Below, piece by piece: positions 25,401 to 37,053 of a DNA stretch of 64,000 nt. The stretch lies in NCBI GenBank assembly GCA_964007475.1, contig OZ023274.1, positions 11,557,376-11,621,375 of the forward strand. Direction: 5' to 3'. The translations under genes and the position numbers were made by a program. The notes under the pieces were generated by a model that had not been told where the DNA came from, searched no databases, and saw only the letters and a program-made list of their open reading frames with translations. The stretch's first letter is position 1. Each line of letters starts with the position of its first letter. This DNA comes from Hybos culiciformis (Eukaryota; Arthropoda; Insecta; Diptera; Hybotidae).

Positions 25401-27528
25401 TTTATGATAATATTTTATTAAATAATAACATTTATATAATAATATTGATATGAAATTGATAGTACCGTAAAATGTTTGGGAATCCTCCCATGAATTTAAA
25501 AAAAAAATTACTAAACAAGTCTCTGAACAAATTTTATTATATAAGTTAGCTAGGAAAAGATTGAAGATTAATTTTTGATTTAAATTTTTTTTCTTTTCGT
25601 TCTAATAACCCTATTTTATTGAAAATTAAAAAAAAAAATTAAAAATTTAAACTATTGAACTATGAACAACTTTTCGAATTTTATTTTGAGCCTAAAATTA
25701 CAAAATTTAACCGTATGACAATAAATCGCACTTGCGTGCAAATGTGTTGTGATAAAAATTTGAGCCAATAATTCTTCAGTGTTTGTTTTAATTATTTTTA
25801 ATTTTGAAATATGAGTAATTTATGTATATTCGAATCATTACTTTCTAAGTAGAAATGCAGGTTTAATTAAATGTTGTTGAAAGCTAAATTTCTTCTACAT
25901 TTGATAAATAATATTTATTGCTCTATCAATAACAAAAAAATTCAATAAAATATAAAAAAAAAGAAAATATTTATGTATTGTGTTCAAAATCCAATATCTT
26001 TTGATAGAGATAACTAACTCATTATTGATGATGAATTTTGAAATTGTAGAAAAATAAGATAAAGATACAAGTGCAAATTTACTACAAATTATGATAATAA
26101 TTACTTAGTAATTTTTTTTTATAAAATAAAAAAGAATTGAAATTATTTTATGCAGCTGATAAAACGACGGGCGATAAAAAAAATATATAAAAAAAAAGTA
26201 TAAAGAGATTTTCCTACACAAAAAGTATGCGATTTTATAATTATATTGTTTTATAACTTATACAAAAGCCAAATAATCTTGAACTTAAAAATATTTGAAA
26301 GTTTTAAATTGAACAAATTAATCAAAAATTAATCCTTTAGAATTCTTTTTTTTTTTTGGAAATCAATTTTCAGAATTTTTACTCTCTCTGAATATATGGC
26401 GAACTAATGTAATTTTTGGATAACAAGATAGAAATAATTATCACAAATTACATTACAGTTTATATTTAAGAGTTATATTAATTCCACAAAATTGTATGTT
26501 ACAATAAAATAAAGAATTTCAGATATTAATTTAATTAAAAAATAGAATCTCTTATCAATGTTTTTGAATGTTGAGAGTTAATGTTTATAATTTTAAAATT
26601 TTCAGATAGTTTTGATTTAACCGAAAGTGAAATGCAAGCCCGTTTACAAGCACAAAAATCTGATGCATGGGATGCATACACTGATGGTGAATTAATATTA
26701 AAAAAAGGTTATGTAAATAAACGTAAAGGTCTATTTGCCCGAAAACGTATGTTATTATTAACAACAGGGCCACGTCTAATTTATATTGATCCAGTTCAAA
26801 TGGTTAAAAAAGGTGAAATACCATGGAGCAATGATTTAAGAGTTGAACCAAAAAATTTTAAAATTTTCTTTGTACATACGGTAAGTTTTTTTTTTTTTTT
26901 TTTTTTAAACATAAAATTCTGTTCTCTAATTTATCTTGTTTTTTTTTTTTTTTTTTTTTTACATAACTACGGAAAGACTTTTTGGTAGGGTGGTAGAGAA
27001 AAAGAAACATCAAACAAATAAAAAAAAAACAAAATTAAATTTGGCTTTTGTATTTTATAAACAACTATCGAAATACTAGAATGTGTGCATACTTTATTAT
27101 TTTTCAAAGAATTCTCTCTGTCACAATAATAAAAATAAATAAACAAAAATACTGTCAGAGACTTCAAAATAACATTCAAATTGGTTCAATTTACGAATTG
27201 AGACCAGCAATCACTAAATTTCAACAACTATTCAAATTTGTCAAATGTAGAAAAAGTCTTGGCCGAGCTTGTCTTTGAGCCATAAGCAAAATTCAAAAAA
27301 TGATTCTGAATATTTTGACATTGATTTTATTTATAATTTATTTAATTTTTTTAATTTCTAATTATATAATTATATATTAATTTATAATCTTTTTTTTTTT
27401 TTTATTTTCAGCCAAACCGTACCTATTATTTGGAAGACCCTGAAGGTTATGCTTTAGAATGGATCGACAAAATTGAAAATGTACGAAAGAAAACTTTTGA
27501 TCTTGTTGCAAGTAGAAAAATCAATTAA
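4794..27528 (+). CDS. Pdk1: 3-phosphoinositide-dependent protein kinase 1 (PDK1), four coding exons
   Basis: Spliced coding sequence join(4794..5640, 24375..25346, 26606..26880, 27412..27528), 2,211 nt, 736 residues. All junctions are GT-AG and keep the frame (phases 1, 1, 0). Visible parts: Ser/Thr/Asn-rich region to about residue 245; glycine loop GEGSFS at 262-267; catalytic Lys284 in REYAIK; alpha-C Glu303; HRDLKPEN with Asp379; DFG Asp397; activation-loop Ser436 in [13 protein letters not shown]; kinase end HPFF at 535-538; linker [12 protein letters not shown] domain from about 637 with basic [10 protein letters not shown] and the PH-fold Trp715. PIF-pocket equivalents Lys288, Arg304, Gln324 and Leu329 are present. 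The family phosphorylates the activation loops of AGC kinases (Akt, S6K, SGK, PKC) at the PIP3-bearing membrane. The human protein is 556 residues; the extra length is mostly N-terminal. I see no disabling change. The assigned start is the first ATG of the open stretch and has A at -3. An upstream exon could extend the N terminus. Confidence 0.93.
5150..5186 (+). repeat. Pdk1: Coding (TCA)n microsatellite in Pdk1 exon 1
   Basis: An uninterrupted TCA run starting at 5151, then a slightly interrupted part to 5186, encodes the [14 protein letters not shown] segment of the N-terminal region. It is a likely length-polymorphic site that changes only the serine count. Confidence 0.85.
12495..12517. 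repeat. (TTA)n microsatellite
   Basis: About seven and a half TTA units in Pdk1 intron 1, just after a long T run. Confidence 0.85.
13839..13862. repeat. (AAT)8 microsatellite
   Basis: Eight uninterrupted AAT units within Pdk1 intron 1. Confidence 0.9.
19266..19288. repeat. (TTA)n microsatellite
   Basis: About seven and a half TTA/ATT units in Pdk1 intron 1. Confidence 0.85.
20675..20763. repeat. Tandem duplication, 42 and 47 bases
   Basis: Copy 1 (20675-20716) and copy 2 (20717-20763) both read tgaattgtgaaagtata, then aacatttaatg, then atattaagaa. Copy 2 has a 4-base insertion (agta-like) and a 1-base insertion. The near-identity implies a recent slippage or unequal-exchange event within intron 1. 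Confidence 0.9.
20919..20936. repeat. (AAG)n microsatellite
   Basis: About six AAG units in Pdk1 intron 1, read as aagaagaagaagaagaag. Confidence 0.8.
21366..21489. mobile_element. Foldback / MITE-like inverted repeat, 37-bp arms
   Basis: The left arm 21366-21402 and the right arm 21453-21489 are reverse complements at 32 of 37 positions, around a 50-base AT-rich loop. The arms contain cctccgattacactggatg and catccagt-type sequence, clearly less AT-rich than the surroundings, so the match is not a low-complexity artefact. The structure fits a short non-autonomous DNA transposon or a transcribed hairpin in Pdk1 intron 1. No convincing target-site duplication was seen. Confidence 0.75.
21780..21799. 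repeat. (TTA)n microsatellite
   Basis: About six and a half TTA/ATT units in Pdk1 intron 1. Confidence 0.8.
24375..25346 (+). CDS. Pdk1: Pdk1 exon 2 of this window: main body of the kinase domain
   Basis: 972 nt between an acceptor ending in tttttag (24374) and the donor gtaagt (25347). The first two bases complete codon 283 (Ile), giving [15 protein letters not shown], the expected sequence around the catalytic lysine. The exon encodes residues 283-606 plus one base of codon 607. In order it has alpha-C with Glu303 (VKRERDIM), the hinge [14 protein letters not shown], the catalytic loop [11 protein letters not shown] (Asp379, Asn384), DFG (Asp397), the activation segment with Ser436, SPE in place of [23 protein letters not shown], and HPFF (535-538). 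A post-kinase linker PPPIYPYLP and [10 protein letters not shown] precede the splice. About 38 residues separate DFG from the activation-loop Ser, against 18 in the human enzyme. From memory, the fly protein has an even larger acidic insert at this place. Confidence 0.96.
25347..26605 (+). other. Pdk1: Pdk1 intron 2, 1,259 bp
   Basis: A phase-1 GT-AG intron between the post-kinase linker and the PH domain exon. It is plain AT-rich sequence with modest homopolymers and no recognisable embedded gene or element. The frame remains open for 10 codons past the donor before a TAA at 25376-25378. The 3' end has a weak pyrimidine tract (ttttaaaattttcag). Confidence 0.9.
26606..26880 (+). CDS. Pdk1: Pdk1 exon 3 of this window: most of the PH domain
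   Basis: 275 nt between an acceptor ending in aattttcag (26605) and the donor gtaagt (26881). The split codon aat gives Asn607 and the junction [12 protein letters not shown] recall KNSFDL at the corresponding place in the Drosophila protein, which supports the join. Residues 608-636 form a helical lead-in ([18 protein letters not shown]). The PH domain follows: [19 protein letters not shown] (638-654 region, rich in Lys/Arg and placed to bind inositol phosphates), [22 protein letters not shown] and [10 protein letters not shown] (to 698). The exon ends in phase 0. The PH domain is split after the beta strand FFVHT; the last exon supplies the final strand and helix. Confidence 0.95.
26881..27411 (+). 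other. Pdk1: Pdk1 intron 3, 531 bp
   Basis: A phase-0 GT-AG intron inside the PH domain. It opens with gtaagt followed at once by an 18-base T run, has a second T run near 26940, and ends with a long T tract and ttattttcag. A moderately less AT-rich stretch at 27150-27285 shows no convincing coding signal. Confidence 0.9.
27412..27528 (+). CDS. Pdk1: Pdk1 terminal coding exon: end of the PH domain and stop
   Basis: The exon follows a long T tract and ttattttcag ending at 27411. It reads [20 protein letters not shown] and then a short helix and tail ending VASRKIN, with TAA at 27526-27528. PNRTYYL is a PDK1 signature, and the Trp (715) is the residue expected in the C-terminal PH helix. The tail after the helix is only about a dozen residues, much shorter than the Ser-rich tail I remember in Drosophila isoforms. 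An alternative 3' exon is therefore possible; a gtacga at 27481 could act as a weak donor. Confidence 0.93.
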   Translation, partial: PNRTYYLEDPEGYALEWIDKIENVRKKTFDLVASRKIN

Positions 27529-29061
27529 TATTTCAGGAAATTATCGTCGCCAACAATGAAAAAATCATCATTAACAACAAAAAAACCAAAAAAATTCATC
27601 AAATTCAGAAATTTTTGGAAATAGAGAAAAAGTTGCAAACAAAATTATATAAAAAATATAATATTCAATATAATATATATATATATAAACAATATAAATA
27701 GTCTTCAATGAGAATCGGAATGATTTCAAGGAAAAATAAAAATGCAAATATAGAGAATCAACATTATTTTTAAAAATAAATTAAAAAAAAAAAAAATTAA
27801 AAAAAACAAAAAAAAAAACGTAGTTAGTCACAAAATATTAAAAAAATTTAAAGAAAAATCAAGTACTAATATTAGTAAATAATAACGTGTAAAATATTAT
27901 TAAAAAAAAAAAAATATTTATTTGATTGTTTTTGTAAATAATTATATTTTAGGTTTTTTTTTTCTTTTTTTTTTTTTTATATTTTATAAATATATTATCT
28001 TCAAAAAAAAAAAACAAAAAATAAAATAATAATAATAATGAGAATATTTATAATTTTTTATAAACAACAAAAAAATAAAAATAAAAAATTAAAAAATTAT
28101 GCCCTATAGGAAACTGTTAAGACTATTACTTAGAGTTTAGAAAAAAATAATAAAATAGTATCGCAACATAGAAAAATTTTTTTTTTTTTTTAATAAATAA
28201 AAAAATCTTAAATTTCCATTTAATTTTTTTTTTTTTCTTTCTTTATAAATGAATTTAGTTTAATTAAAAAATAAAATAATTCTAAATTATAAAACACAAA
28301 CTATTTGTAAAAACAAAAAAGAAACATGCTTTTTTTATTAATAACATGGGAGGGAAGAAGAAAAAAAAAAAGGAAAGGATTAAAAAAAAAAATTTCTCAA
28401 AATTTTATGTTAAAAATTTTTGTTCTTTTTCTCGTGACGTTTTCTTATTTATATATATATAATATTTTCATTCAATAATCTCATTCTCCATTATTGGACA
28501 AATGTGAAACAAAGAAATTATACATTTTTATGTAAATAAAATAATAAAAAAAATGTTTTTATTATTTTTAAATTTCTAAAAACTTTGGAATAACAAAAAA
28601 AAAATAATGGTCTTCTCATATCTAAAAAATTTTCTTATTTTGACATGTCACATTTTTTTTTTTTTTGTAAATGTGACCTAAATATTATTAATTTTGGCAT
28701 TAAAATATACAAAAAAAAAAGAAGAAATTGAAGCATAAAAACACCACATCGGCCAATGTATTTATTTTTATTTTATAAATATTCATTTTTTTTTTTTTTT
28801 AATTGAAAAAACTTTTTTAGTTCTTTAAACGAGAAATACTTCTAAAAAAATAAAACACCTACTTTTAAATTTTTAGAGCGGCAGTAATAAAAATTAGGTG
28901 ATTTTACTTCGATGTTTCTTTTTTTCAGCTTTTCAAGGAAAACTTATATTTTTTTTTTTCAATTGAAAATTATTAGTATTTTTCTTTTTTAAATAATTTA
29001 TTATAAACTACTTTTTGATAAACAAAAAAAAACAAAAACAATTTATAAATATATTGAGCAT

Positions 29062-29090
29062 TACTGTTGCGGCGTACTGTTGCAACAGTA
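29062..29090. repeat. Direct repeat ending in a 16-bp perfect palindrome
   Basis: tactgttgc at 29062 is repeated at 29075, where it continues as the perfect palindrome tactgttgcaacagta (29075-29090). It is GC-richer than the surrounding homopolymers. Its role is unknown; it could bind a dimeric DNA-binding protein or be a repeat fragment. Confidence 0.7.
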
Positions 29091-29742
29091 GTATTTTTTT
29101 TTTCGTATTGCCCAACCAAATTTTAGATTATTGAAAAATTAAAGCTTTTTAAAATAGATTTAATCAACCAATTTTTTTTGGTGTTAACTACATTCCATAA
29201 ATTTACTTTTCTGCTTTTTTTTTTTTAAACCAAACCTTTTTTTTTTTTTTAACTTAAAATTTATTTTTCTTTTATTACTGCCTTCCAATATATAAGGGGA
29301 AAACAAAAACAAAATACGTAGATTAACAAGAAAAAAAAAAAAATATAAAATATAAAAAAAAATAAATAGAGAGAAAAAAATGTAAAAAAAATAGAGATTT
29401 ATGTAAAAATAAAAAATAATAATAAACTTCAAAAAAAAAAAACTTAGTAGAAAGAGAGAAGGAAAATGTATACAAAAAAAAAAAAAAAAACAAACAAACA
29501 TTTATTTTTCAAAAACATTATAAAATATAATTAAAATTTAGTTTTATTGTTCATAAAATTTGTTTTTTTTTTTTTTTCTTTTTTTTTTTTTTTTAATTAA
29601 AAAATAAAAAAAATAAAAACTAAAATTTTGAATAAAAAAAAAAAAAGGAAAAATTAAAAGTTAAAACGCTTATTATTATCAAATTAATCCTATTAATTAT
29701 TAATTTAGCATAAATTTTATTTACAAAAATAAAAAAAAAAAT

Positions 29743-29758
29743 ACACACACACACACAC
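29743..29758. repeat. (AC)8 microsatellite
   Basis: Eight AC units downstream of Pdk1, flanked by an A run and taaaatg. Confidence 0.9.
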
Positions 29759-30222
29759 CTTAAAATGAAATAAATAAAAAATAGAATAATTCTTATTTTT
29801 TTTTTTTGGTAATTATTTTTTTAATAATTTAAATTTTATTAATTAATATAGTTTTTTTCTTTTTTTTTCATTCATTGATTTATATACATATATATATTAA
29901 AATTCTTTTTTTTTTTTTTAGTTATTAAAAATTTGGAATTTAAAAAAAAAAAAAAATTAAGATTTATTACTATGGAAAAAAAAAAATTTATATATATTTT
30001 AAAAATAATATGTTTCTAATTTATTTATTATTATTAAAAAAATATATATATATACATATTTATATATATATTTAAATTTTACTGTATGTTTATTTCAAAA
30101 TTGAATAGATTTATATATTATATTTAAAAAAAAAAATTAAATTTAAAATAATTATTATTATTTGCTAAAAAAAATATTAAATGGAATTTTAGAGAAGTTT
30201 GTTTATATCGAAAAAAACAAAC

Positions 30223-30239
30223 ATATATATATATATATA
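30223..30239. repeat. (AT)n microsatellite
   Basis: Seventeen bases of alternating A and T following aaaaaaacaaac. A similar interrupted tract lies around 30040-30075. Confidence 0.8.
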
Positions 30240-33200
30240 ATTTATAAAAAAAATAAATTATTATTATTTTTTTTTTTTTTTTTTGTTTATTTATATTATA
30301 ATATTATTATATTTTATTTTTTTTGTTTAAAGAAAATCATTATTTGTATTTTATTATAATTTTTCTTCTTTTTTGTGTAGATTGAAAATGTGTGCTGAAA
30401 AATTGAATTCCTTTTTGCAAAAACTAGAAACAAAACTTATTTATGATATTTGTTTTATATTTGTGAAATGATTTTGTCTTTATTGTCAGTTTTTCGGTGT
30501 TTGAAAAAAAAATGCAACAAAATTTTCACTTGAAAATTTATTTATTTAATCATTTTTTCAACAAAATAGAATTTCTATGTTTTCTGATAAAATATATTAT
30601 TAAATCAAACCTGTTTTGTATATCAAATTTTCAGCATACATAAATCATTTTTGTAATGGTATAATTTATATGCGGTGTAATTTATATTTAAAAATTAAAT
30701 TAATAATAATAATAATTTAAAGAATGATTCAATTTTATGTATTTTCTTCTTATTTTATTATTTTTTTTGTGTAAAAATATAAATAAATTTATCTTGAAAT
30801 AAAAAAAAAAAAAAAATACATAGTTTTCATTAAAAAAAAAAATGGTATAATTAATTTAAAAAGAAAAAAAAATCTTTTTTTTTTTTTCAAAAATATATAT
30901 TTAATAAAAATTGATATGTTATTTCAAAAATAAATTTTCTATGTTTTTTATTTATTGATTTTTATATTTTATTTTTATTTTTAGTTTTTTTCAAATTTTT
31001 CAGTTTGAAATCTTTTGTGAATTGTATAATTGAATTTTCTAAATAAAAGGTAGTAAATTTCTTATAGAAGATTTATAGAACTCTTGTTGTAGAAGCACAG
31101 TAAGCAATTGCGTTTAGGTTTGATGCGCATAGAAACAATTTAAAAAATATATAGAATGTAAATGAAATGTGTTTAGATCTCTATGTAGAATTTATAAAAA
31201 AAAAACAACTAGATAAGAGATAAAAAGTTTGCCGCCATCATGTACTTAAATTTTCTTTAAAATAACATTTTGAAACATTTTGAATGTTGTTTTTACCATT
31301 TCCTTTTATTTTTAATGTTGTTTACCAATTCTTTTATGCCAGAACTTTATATGCACGAAACTATGATGTAGAACATGTATACAATTTCGTTTGTTTAAAC
31401 ATTTAAAACGAAATTAATCTTAATTCAAAACGAAAAATTTATGACAGAATATATTTGCATATATTTAGTATTTAGATTTCTAAAAAAAGTTTTATACATT
31501 ACTAAGAACAAAGTTTACGAAAATTTATATTCATAATGAACAACTATGGACTTTATAAGTGTAGTTTGGTCATTTTCGTTAATACTGGAAATAGTCTCAA
31601 GGTGTGAATTCCGTAAGAAAAACTTAAATTTATATGAAATGTTAACCAGTGAGACATATTAAGAAGTTATTATTATTAAAAATTTATATTATGAAAATCC
31701 TTAAGACCTTTACCAAGAGTGTCAATTTCTCTGCCATAATTAAAACAATAATATTTTATCTCAACAATTTTTAAATGTTCAATTAAAAATTACTTTTTAA
31801 TGTAAAATATTAGTTAAATATACGTTTTATATGTATGGAATCCCTGTGTTCAACATTAATTAATCCTTTTAATTTAAAGAATTAAAAAAAATTTTAAAAA
31901 TATCGAGAAAAATTGAAAATAAAAGTATATATATAATTACTAGTTGTAGCCATTAATTTCGGAATAATAATATTATATTCTTTTCTTATTTATAGATTTT
32001 TATTTGTTTATAATAATTATTTATTTTGTTATTTTCCACTCAAAAATACTACACATATATATTATTTTATATATTTCTGCTATCGCTAAATAAATAAATA
32101 GATCAAAAAATAAAAAAAAAACACAAAAAAAAACCAAAAAGGAAAACTAGACAAAATTTGTTTGAAAATAAGTAAAAATTGTACCGTGAAAATATTATAA
32201 ACAGTAAGAAAAACAAAAAAAAAAACATTTATATATATTTAATTCAAAAACCAGAAACCTGAAATAAAATTAATGAAAAAAAAAATATTAGAAAAAAATA
32301 AAAAAGGAAATTATAGGCTAGCCATATTCAAAATGATATTTATTATATATTTATTCAATTAAAAAAAAGAAAAACAAAAAACAAAAAAAAACAGAAATAT
32401 TAAAATAATAACTTAAAATACAAAAAGAAAAAAAAACTCATGAAATTTATTTTTTGGTGTATTTTTATTTATTTATATAATATATTTATTGACACAAAAA
32501 AAGAAAGATGTTTAAATGGTGAAAAAAATTATATGAAAAAAAATATTTTTTTTTTTTTTTGTTAAAATAAAACTAAAAACTGCAATAAAACAAAATACAA
32601 ATGAAATAAAATTTAAACTTTAAAATGGTTTAGTGTTACATTAAAAAATAAAAAAAAAACCTCGCAAATAGAAAAACAAAAATTTATTTAAAACAATACA
32701 AAAAAGAAAAAAGGAAATATTAAGGGCTTCACTCATTCTATTAAGTATAATTCTAAAAACTAAAAAATAAATAAAAGTCATTAATATTTTTAATCAAAAG
32801 ACACAATAATAACATAAAAGCAAAAAAAAATATTTCAAATTTTTAGATTTTTTATTTTATCTATCTATGTATATTATAGATTTATATAAACTTCATCTTC
32901 ACAATGATTCTCGGATTATAATTTTTTCTCTTATGAATATTACTACATCTTGTTTAATAATATTAAAACATTATAATTTATTATGTATAACAAAGTTTAT
33001 TGTTTTTCATAAATTATTACTTTTTTTAGAGAATTAGGCAAAATGAAAGTAAATTTCCTATATTTAATTATTTAAATTTCAATTTTGTTAATAGGCTCGT
33101 TTTTATTCCATTCAATTCATATAATACCCAGTACTGTACTACCATAGTAACAGATCGAGTCTTTTACCTAGAATATAATTATGTTGTTTGTTTTTCGAGT

Positions 33201-36200
33201 AAAGCATAAATGAAATTTATATTTCTATATAATATACACAGATTATTTTATTATAATATTATTACTTAAAATATTATTAATTAAATACAAAAATAACAAA
33301 AAAAAAAACGTAAAGCAATGATAACAAAACTCTTCAAAAAATAAATTAATAATAAAAAATAAAAAATAATAATAATTTATATACCTATTAAAAATATTTA
33401 AAGATAAAAAAAACCAGAGTCTATATACATAAGTTTATTACAAATATACATTTTTATTTTACATAAAGTTTGGCATAGTGGAAATTATAGTAATAATAAT
33501 ATTAGCATCATTATTTTATTTATTTTTTTATTCTTTCTCTATTATTGTCGTGATTTCAGATGTAGGTATTTCAAGTAAATAAAATAATCTAATATAAGGG
33601 ATATAAAAGCTCTTTATTTTGACACTTTATTTATGATTTGTTTAAACTTTAACACTACTACAATGAAACTCATTCTTAAATTATCTACATATTTTCATTA
33701 AAAAAAAAACATAAAAATCCATATTAAAAATGTGTGCTATAAAAATTATTTACCTTTTTTTTTATAGAAAAAAAAAGAATAAAAAATATTATAAAATATC
33801 TTTTTTTTTTATTTATTGACCAAAGTGGGGTTAAAAAAAAATTATTAAATTAAAAAATATAATATATATATTGAAATATATATAGATATATTTTAAATAA
33901 TAATTTCTGTAAATTTATTTGCAGAATATTTTACATATAAAATTAGCTAAAATATTTTTGCGCCAAAAATTAACTTCATAGTATGTATAGTACTTTTAAT
34001 TTCATAATATAAAGCAATGTTGTAAACTATTTTGTACAGTAGTAGCAAACATATTAATTTTTAACCCCTTTATTTTATTTTACAAAAAAAAAAAAAAACT
34101 TAAAAAATAAAAAAAAAACCAATTTGTGTTCAATTAAAAAAAAATTAATTAAAATTTATTCAATTTTTTTTAATTAAACAAATTTACTGTAAAATTTAAG
34201 TAAACAATTTATAATAAGTTAAAATCGAAATGTAAAAAAAAACATAAGATGTTACTTTTTTGGGAATGAAATTATTTTTTTTTTTGGGCAACATTGAAAG
34301 AAAAAGTAGCCAAAAGTAAAAGTAATCTTAAAAAAATTTTCTTTTGAAGCTGTTGGCAACGTTTTTCTTTCTTTTTTTTGCCCTATGAAGAAGAATAAAA
34401 ATTATAAATTATCGATATTTTCAAAATTTAAAAACCATCATTTAAAAAAAAATTTAAGCTGATTAATTTAAAAAAATTTGTAAAAATTGAAAAAAAAAAA
34501 AAAACATATTAAATTAAAAATAAATAAAAAAAAAAAATATAAAAGTATAAATTGAAACTTAAATCCAAAATTGTGTTCAATGAAATTGGGAAAATTTATT
34601 ATTATTAAAAAAATAATTAGAAAAATTTTTTCTAAAAATTTAATTAATTTTATTAAAATTAAAAAAAAAAAATGTAATATTTAAAAAAAAAAACTTAGTT
34701 TGCTAAATTTTAATAAATTAAAATTAAGTTATATTAAAAAAAATATTTATAAAAAAAAAAAAAGAAGAAAACCAGAAAAAAAAATTAAAAATAAATGTGC
34801 TATGCTAAAAAATTTTAATTTTCTGTTCAAAATTAAAAACACAATCTACATAAATAAAAATTTCAATAACCCCCTTTGTCAAAAAAATAAATAAATAATC
34901 AAAATAAAACGACAGCTGATTTATAAAAACACTTTTAAATTTAAAAAAATTTATAGTAATTTTTTGTAGTTCAAAATGTTTTTTTTTTTTTTAAATGCAT
35001 ATTAAAAATTGATTGATTTGAAATTTGATAGAGATTTTTAAAAATTGATTTTATTCATGAGATCTTGCAAAATTGAAAATATTTTATTTTCAATTTCTAG
35101 TGCATTCGCATGTCATCTATAAATTCATTCACTAAAGGGTTAATGGATAGGCAAGATTTCAATTTTGGATTCAGTATAGGTACATATAAATTAGTATGTA
35201 GAGATAATTGTGTAGTAAATTGTGTTCCGTAATAAAAGTATTTTTAAGCTTTTTTCATGCTTTTATGTAAAAAACAAAATATAATATATTTTAAAATGTA
35301 ATTTTTTAATTTACAAAAAAAAAACATATAATTTTATTCATATTCTTTTTTAAAACAAAAAAGCTTTTAAACACCACCGAAACTTCATTTTAAAATTTAT
35401 TAAGGAATACTTTTTCAATGACAGATTAATAAAAATCAAATTTTGACACTTAAATATTGTAATTCCAAAATGTAAAAATTCAAAATTAAAATAACTTGTG
35501 GAAACAAACTGTTAAAAGAAATTTCGGTGTGTTAACCCGGTAAGAGTCCCAGAACTTTTTTTTTAATATGCCTGATTACAGGCCATGTTAAAAAAAAATG
35601 GCTCTTTAAAAATATTTAAATTAAATTAAAAATAAAATTTAGAAAAAAATTCTGAAAAGAATTAAAATATTTCAAATGCGTATACGTTAATTTTATTTGC
35701 TCAGCTAAAAATTGAAAAAAATTTAAAAATAAATAAATAAATAAAATAAATTATTAAAATTTTGTCTTTTGTTTTCTTATTGTTAAAAAAATCTTTGTAA
35801 TTTAATTTTTTGATTCATAGGAGAAGGAAAACTGAAATAAAAAAAAAATATTAAATTAAATTAATTAAAACAAAATTTTGAATTTTTTTTTTGTTTGAGA
35901 TAACAAGTTTTTCATTTAAGCTAAGCTCTGAAAATAAAAAAGAAAAAAAAATTAAAATTAAAATAAAACTTAATATTAGAAAAAGAGACTAAATTTAAAA
36001 TATTTTTTAGCTATTAGATTTCTAAAAATGCTTTAAAAAATCCAAAAATATTTTTTTTCTTTTTTTCCATTTAAAAAAAAAAAAAAGAATAGTGTTTAAA
36101 AAACTTGACGACACTTCATAAAATTTTAGCTCGAAAAATGGAATATAGCGAAAATCCAAAACAAAATATTGTTAGCTTGTTATATTATAAAAATGAAAAC

Positions 36201-37053
36201 ATACACATGAAACTGAAAAACGTAAATTTATTATATAAGGAAAAAAATTATATCTTTTTTTTTATTTTTTTGTTTTTTTTTGGAAATTGTAGACGGTGGT
36301 GCGAAAATGGGAAAATTAAAATAAATAATATTAAAAATAATATTAATGTAAAATGTAAAACAAAAAAAAAAAAATGATAAAAAAATATATATACGAATTT
36401 TTTTGAAGAGTTTAAAATTAAAAAAAATAAAATAAAATTATAAATTATAAATTAAAAGTATAAATTATAATATTAAAAAAAAAAAAAAAAAAAAGAAACT
36501 GGATTCTTGAATAAAATTGAAATGGCAAAAAAGGATATAAGTGTTTTCTTTTAATTAATACACACAGATTTTAGAATTTAAATGTTTATCCATTGCGGTT
36601 ATCTGGACACAATGAGTTCTGAAATGGAATCTATCTGAATGATCAAGTCTTCAATTTTTTGACCTAATTCAACCGTTGTTGTAATTAATATACAATTATT
36701 TTCGTTATTAAATTCTTTCTTGATACATAGAAGTGAAAGCTATAATCGCTCCCATCAGTGTGCTTTGGTTCTAGGGCTTTGGTAGCTAAAATATGTATAT
36801 AAAAAAATTGTTGCTGTATCAAAACGTATGAGAACTGTTTATTATACTGAAAGTTTCACAAAATAAATAAGAAGTCGTTATGAATAAAAAGTTGCTAAAG
36901 ATTTTTTTTAAACTTATATGGCCCCAGTCGGTACGGTATAATGCCGATCTGCCAAAAATTTGAATTTGTAAGGAAGAAATAAACTTCTTGGTTATTTTTT
37001 TAAATTATGTATTTTTTTTACTTATTGACTTGATGGTCTTTATAATCCACCTA

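Larger units (their letters stand above)
27529..36500. other. Pdk1 3' UTR and downstream flank, homopolymer-rich, no gene seen
   Basis: Nothing protein-coding is recognisable after the Pdk1 stop on either strand. AATAAA hexamers are too frequent to choose a polyadenylation site; the first after the stop is at 27735-27740. The 3' end of the transcript therefore cannot be placed. The stretch is dominated by A and T runs, with an (AC)8 at 29743-29758, AT dinucleotide tracts around 30040-30075 and 30223-30239, and a small palindromic motif at 29062-29090. The last very long homopolymer is a 20-base A run at 36475-36494. Confidence 0.6.

Noticed and set aside
29184..29501. Open minus-strand frame of about 105 codons downstream of Pdk1
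   Set aside because: Almost entirely Phe/Leu/Tyr/Ile from A-rich sequence; no start context or conserved feature.
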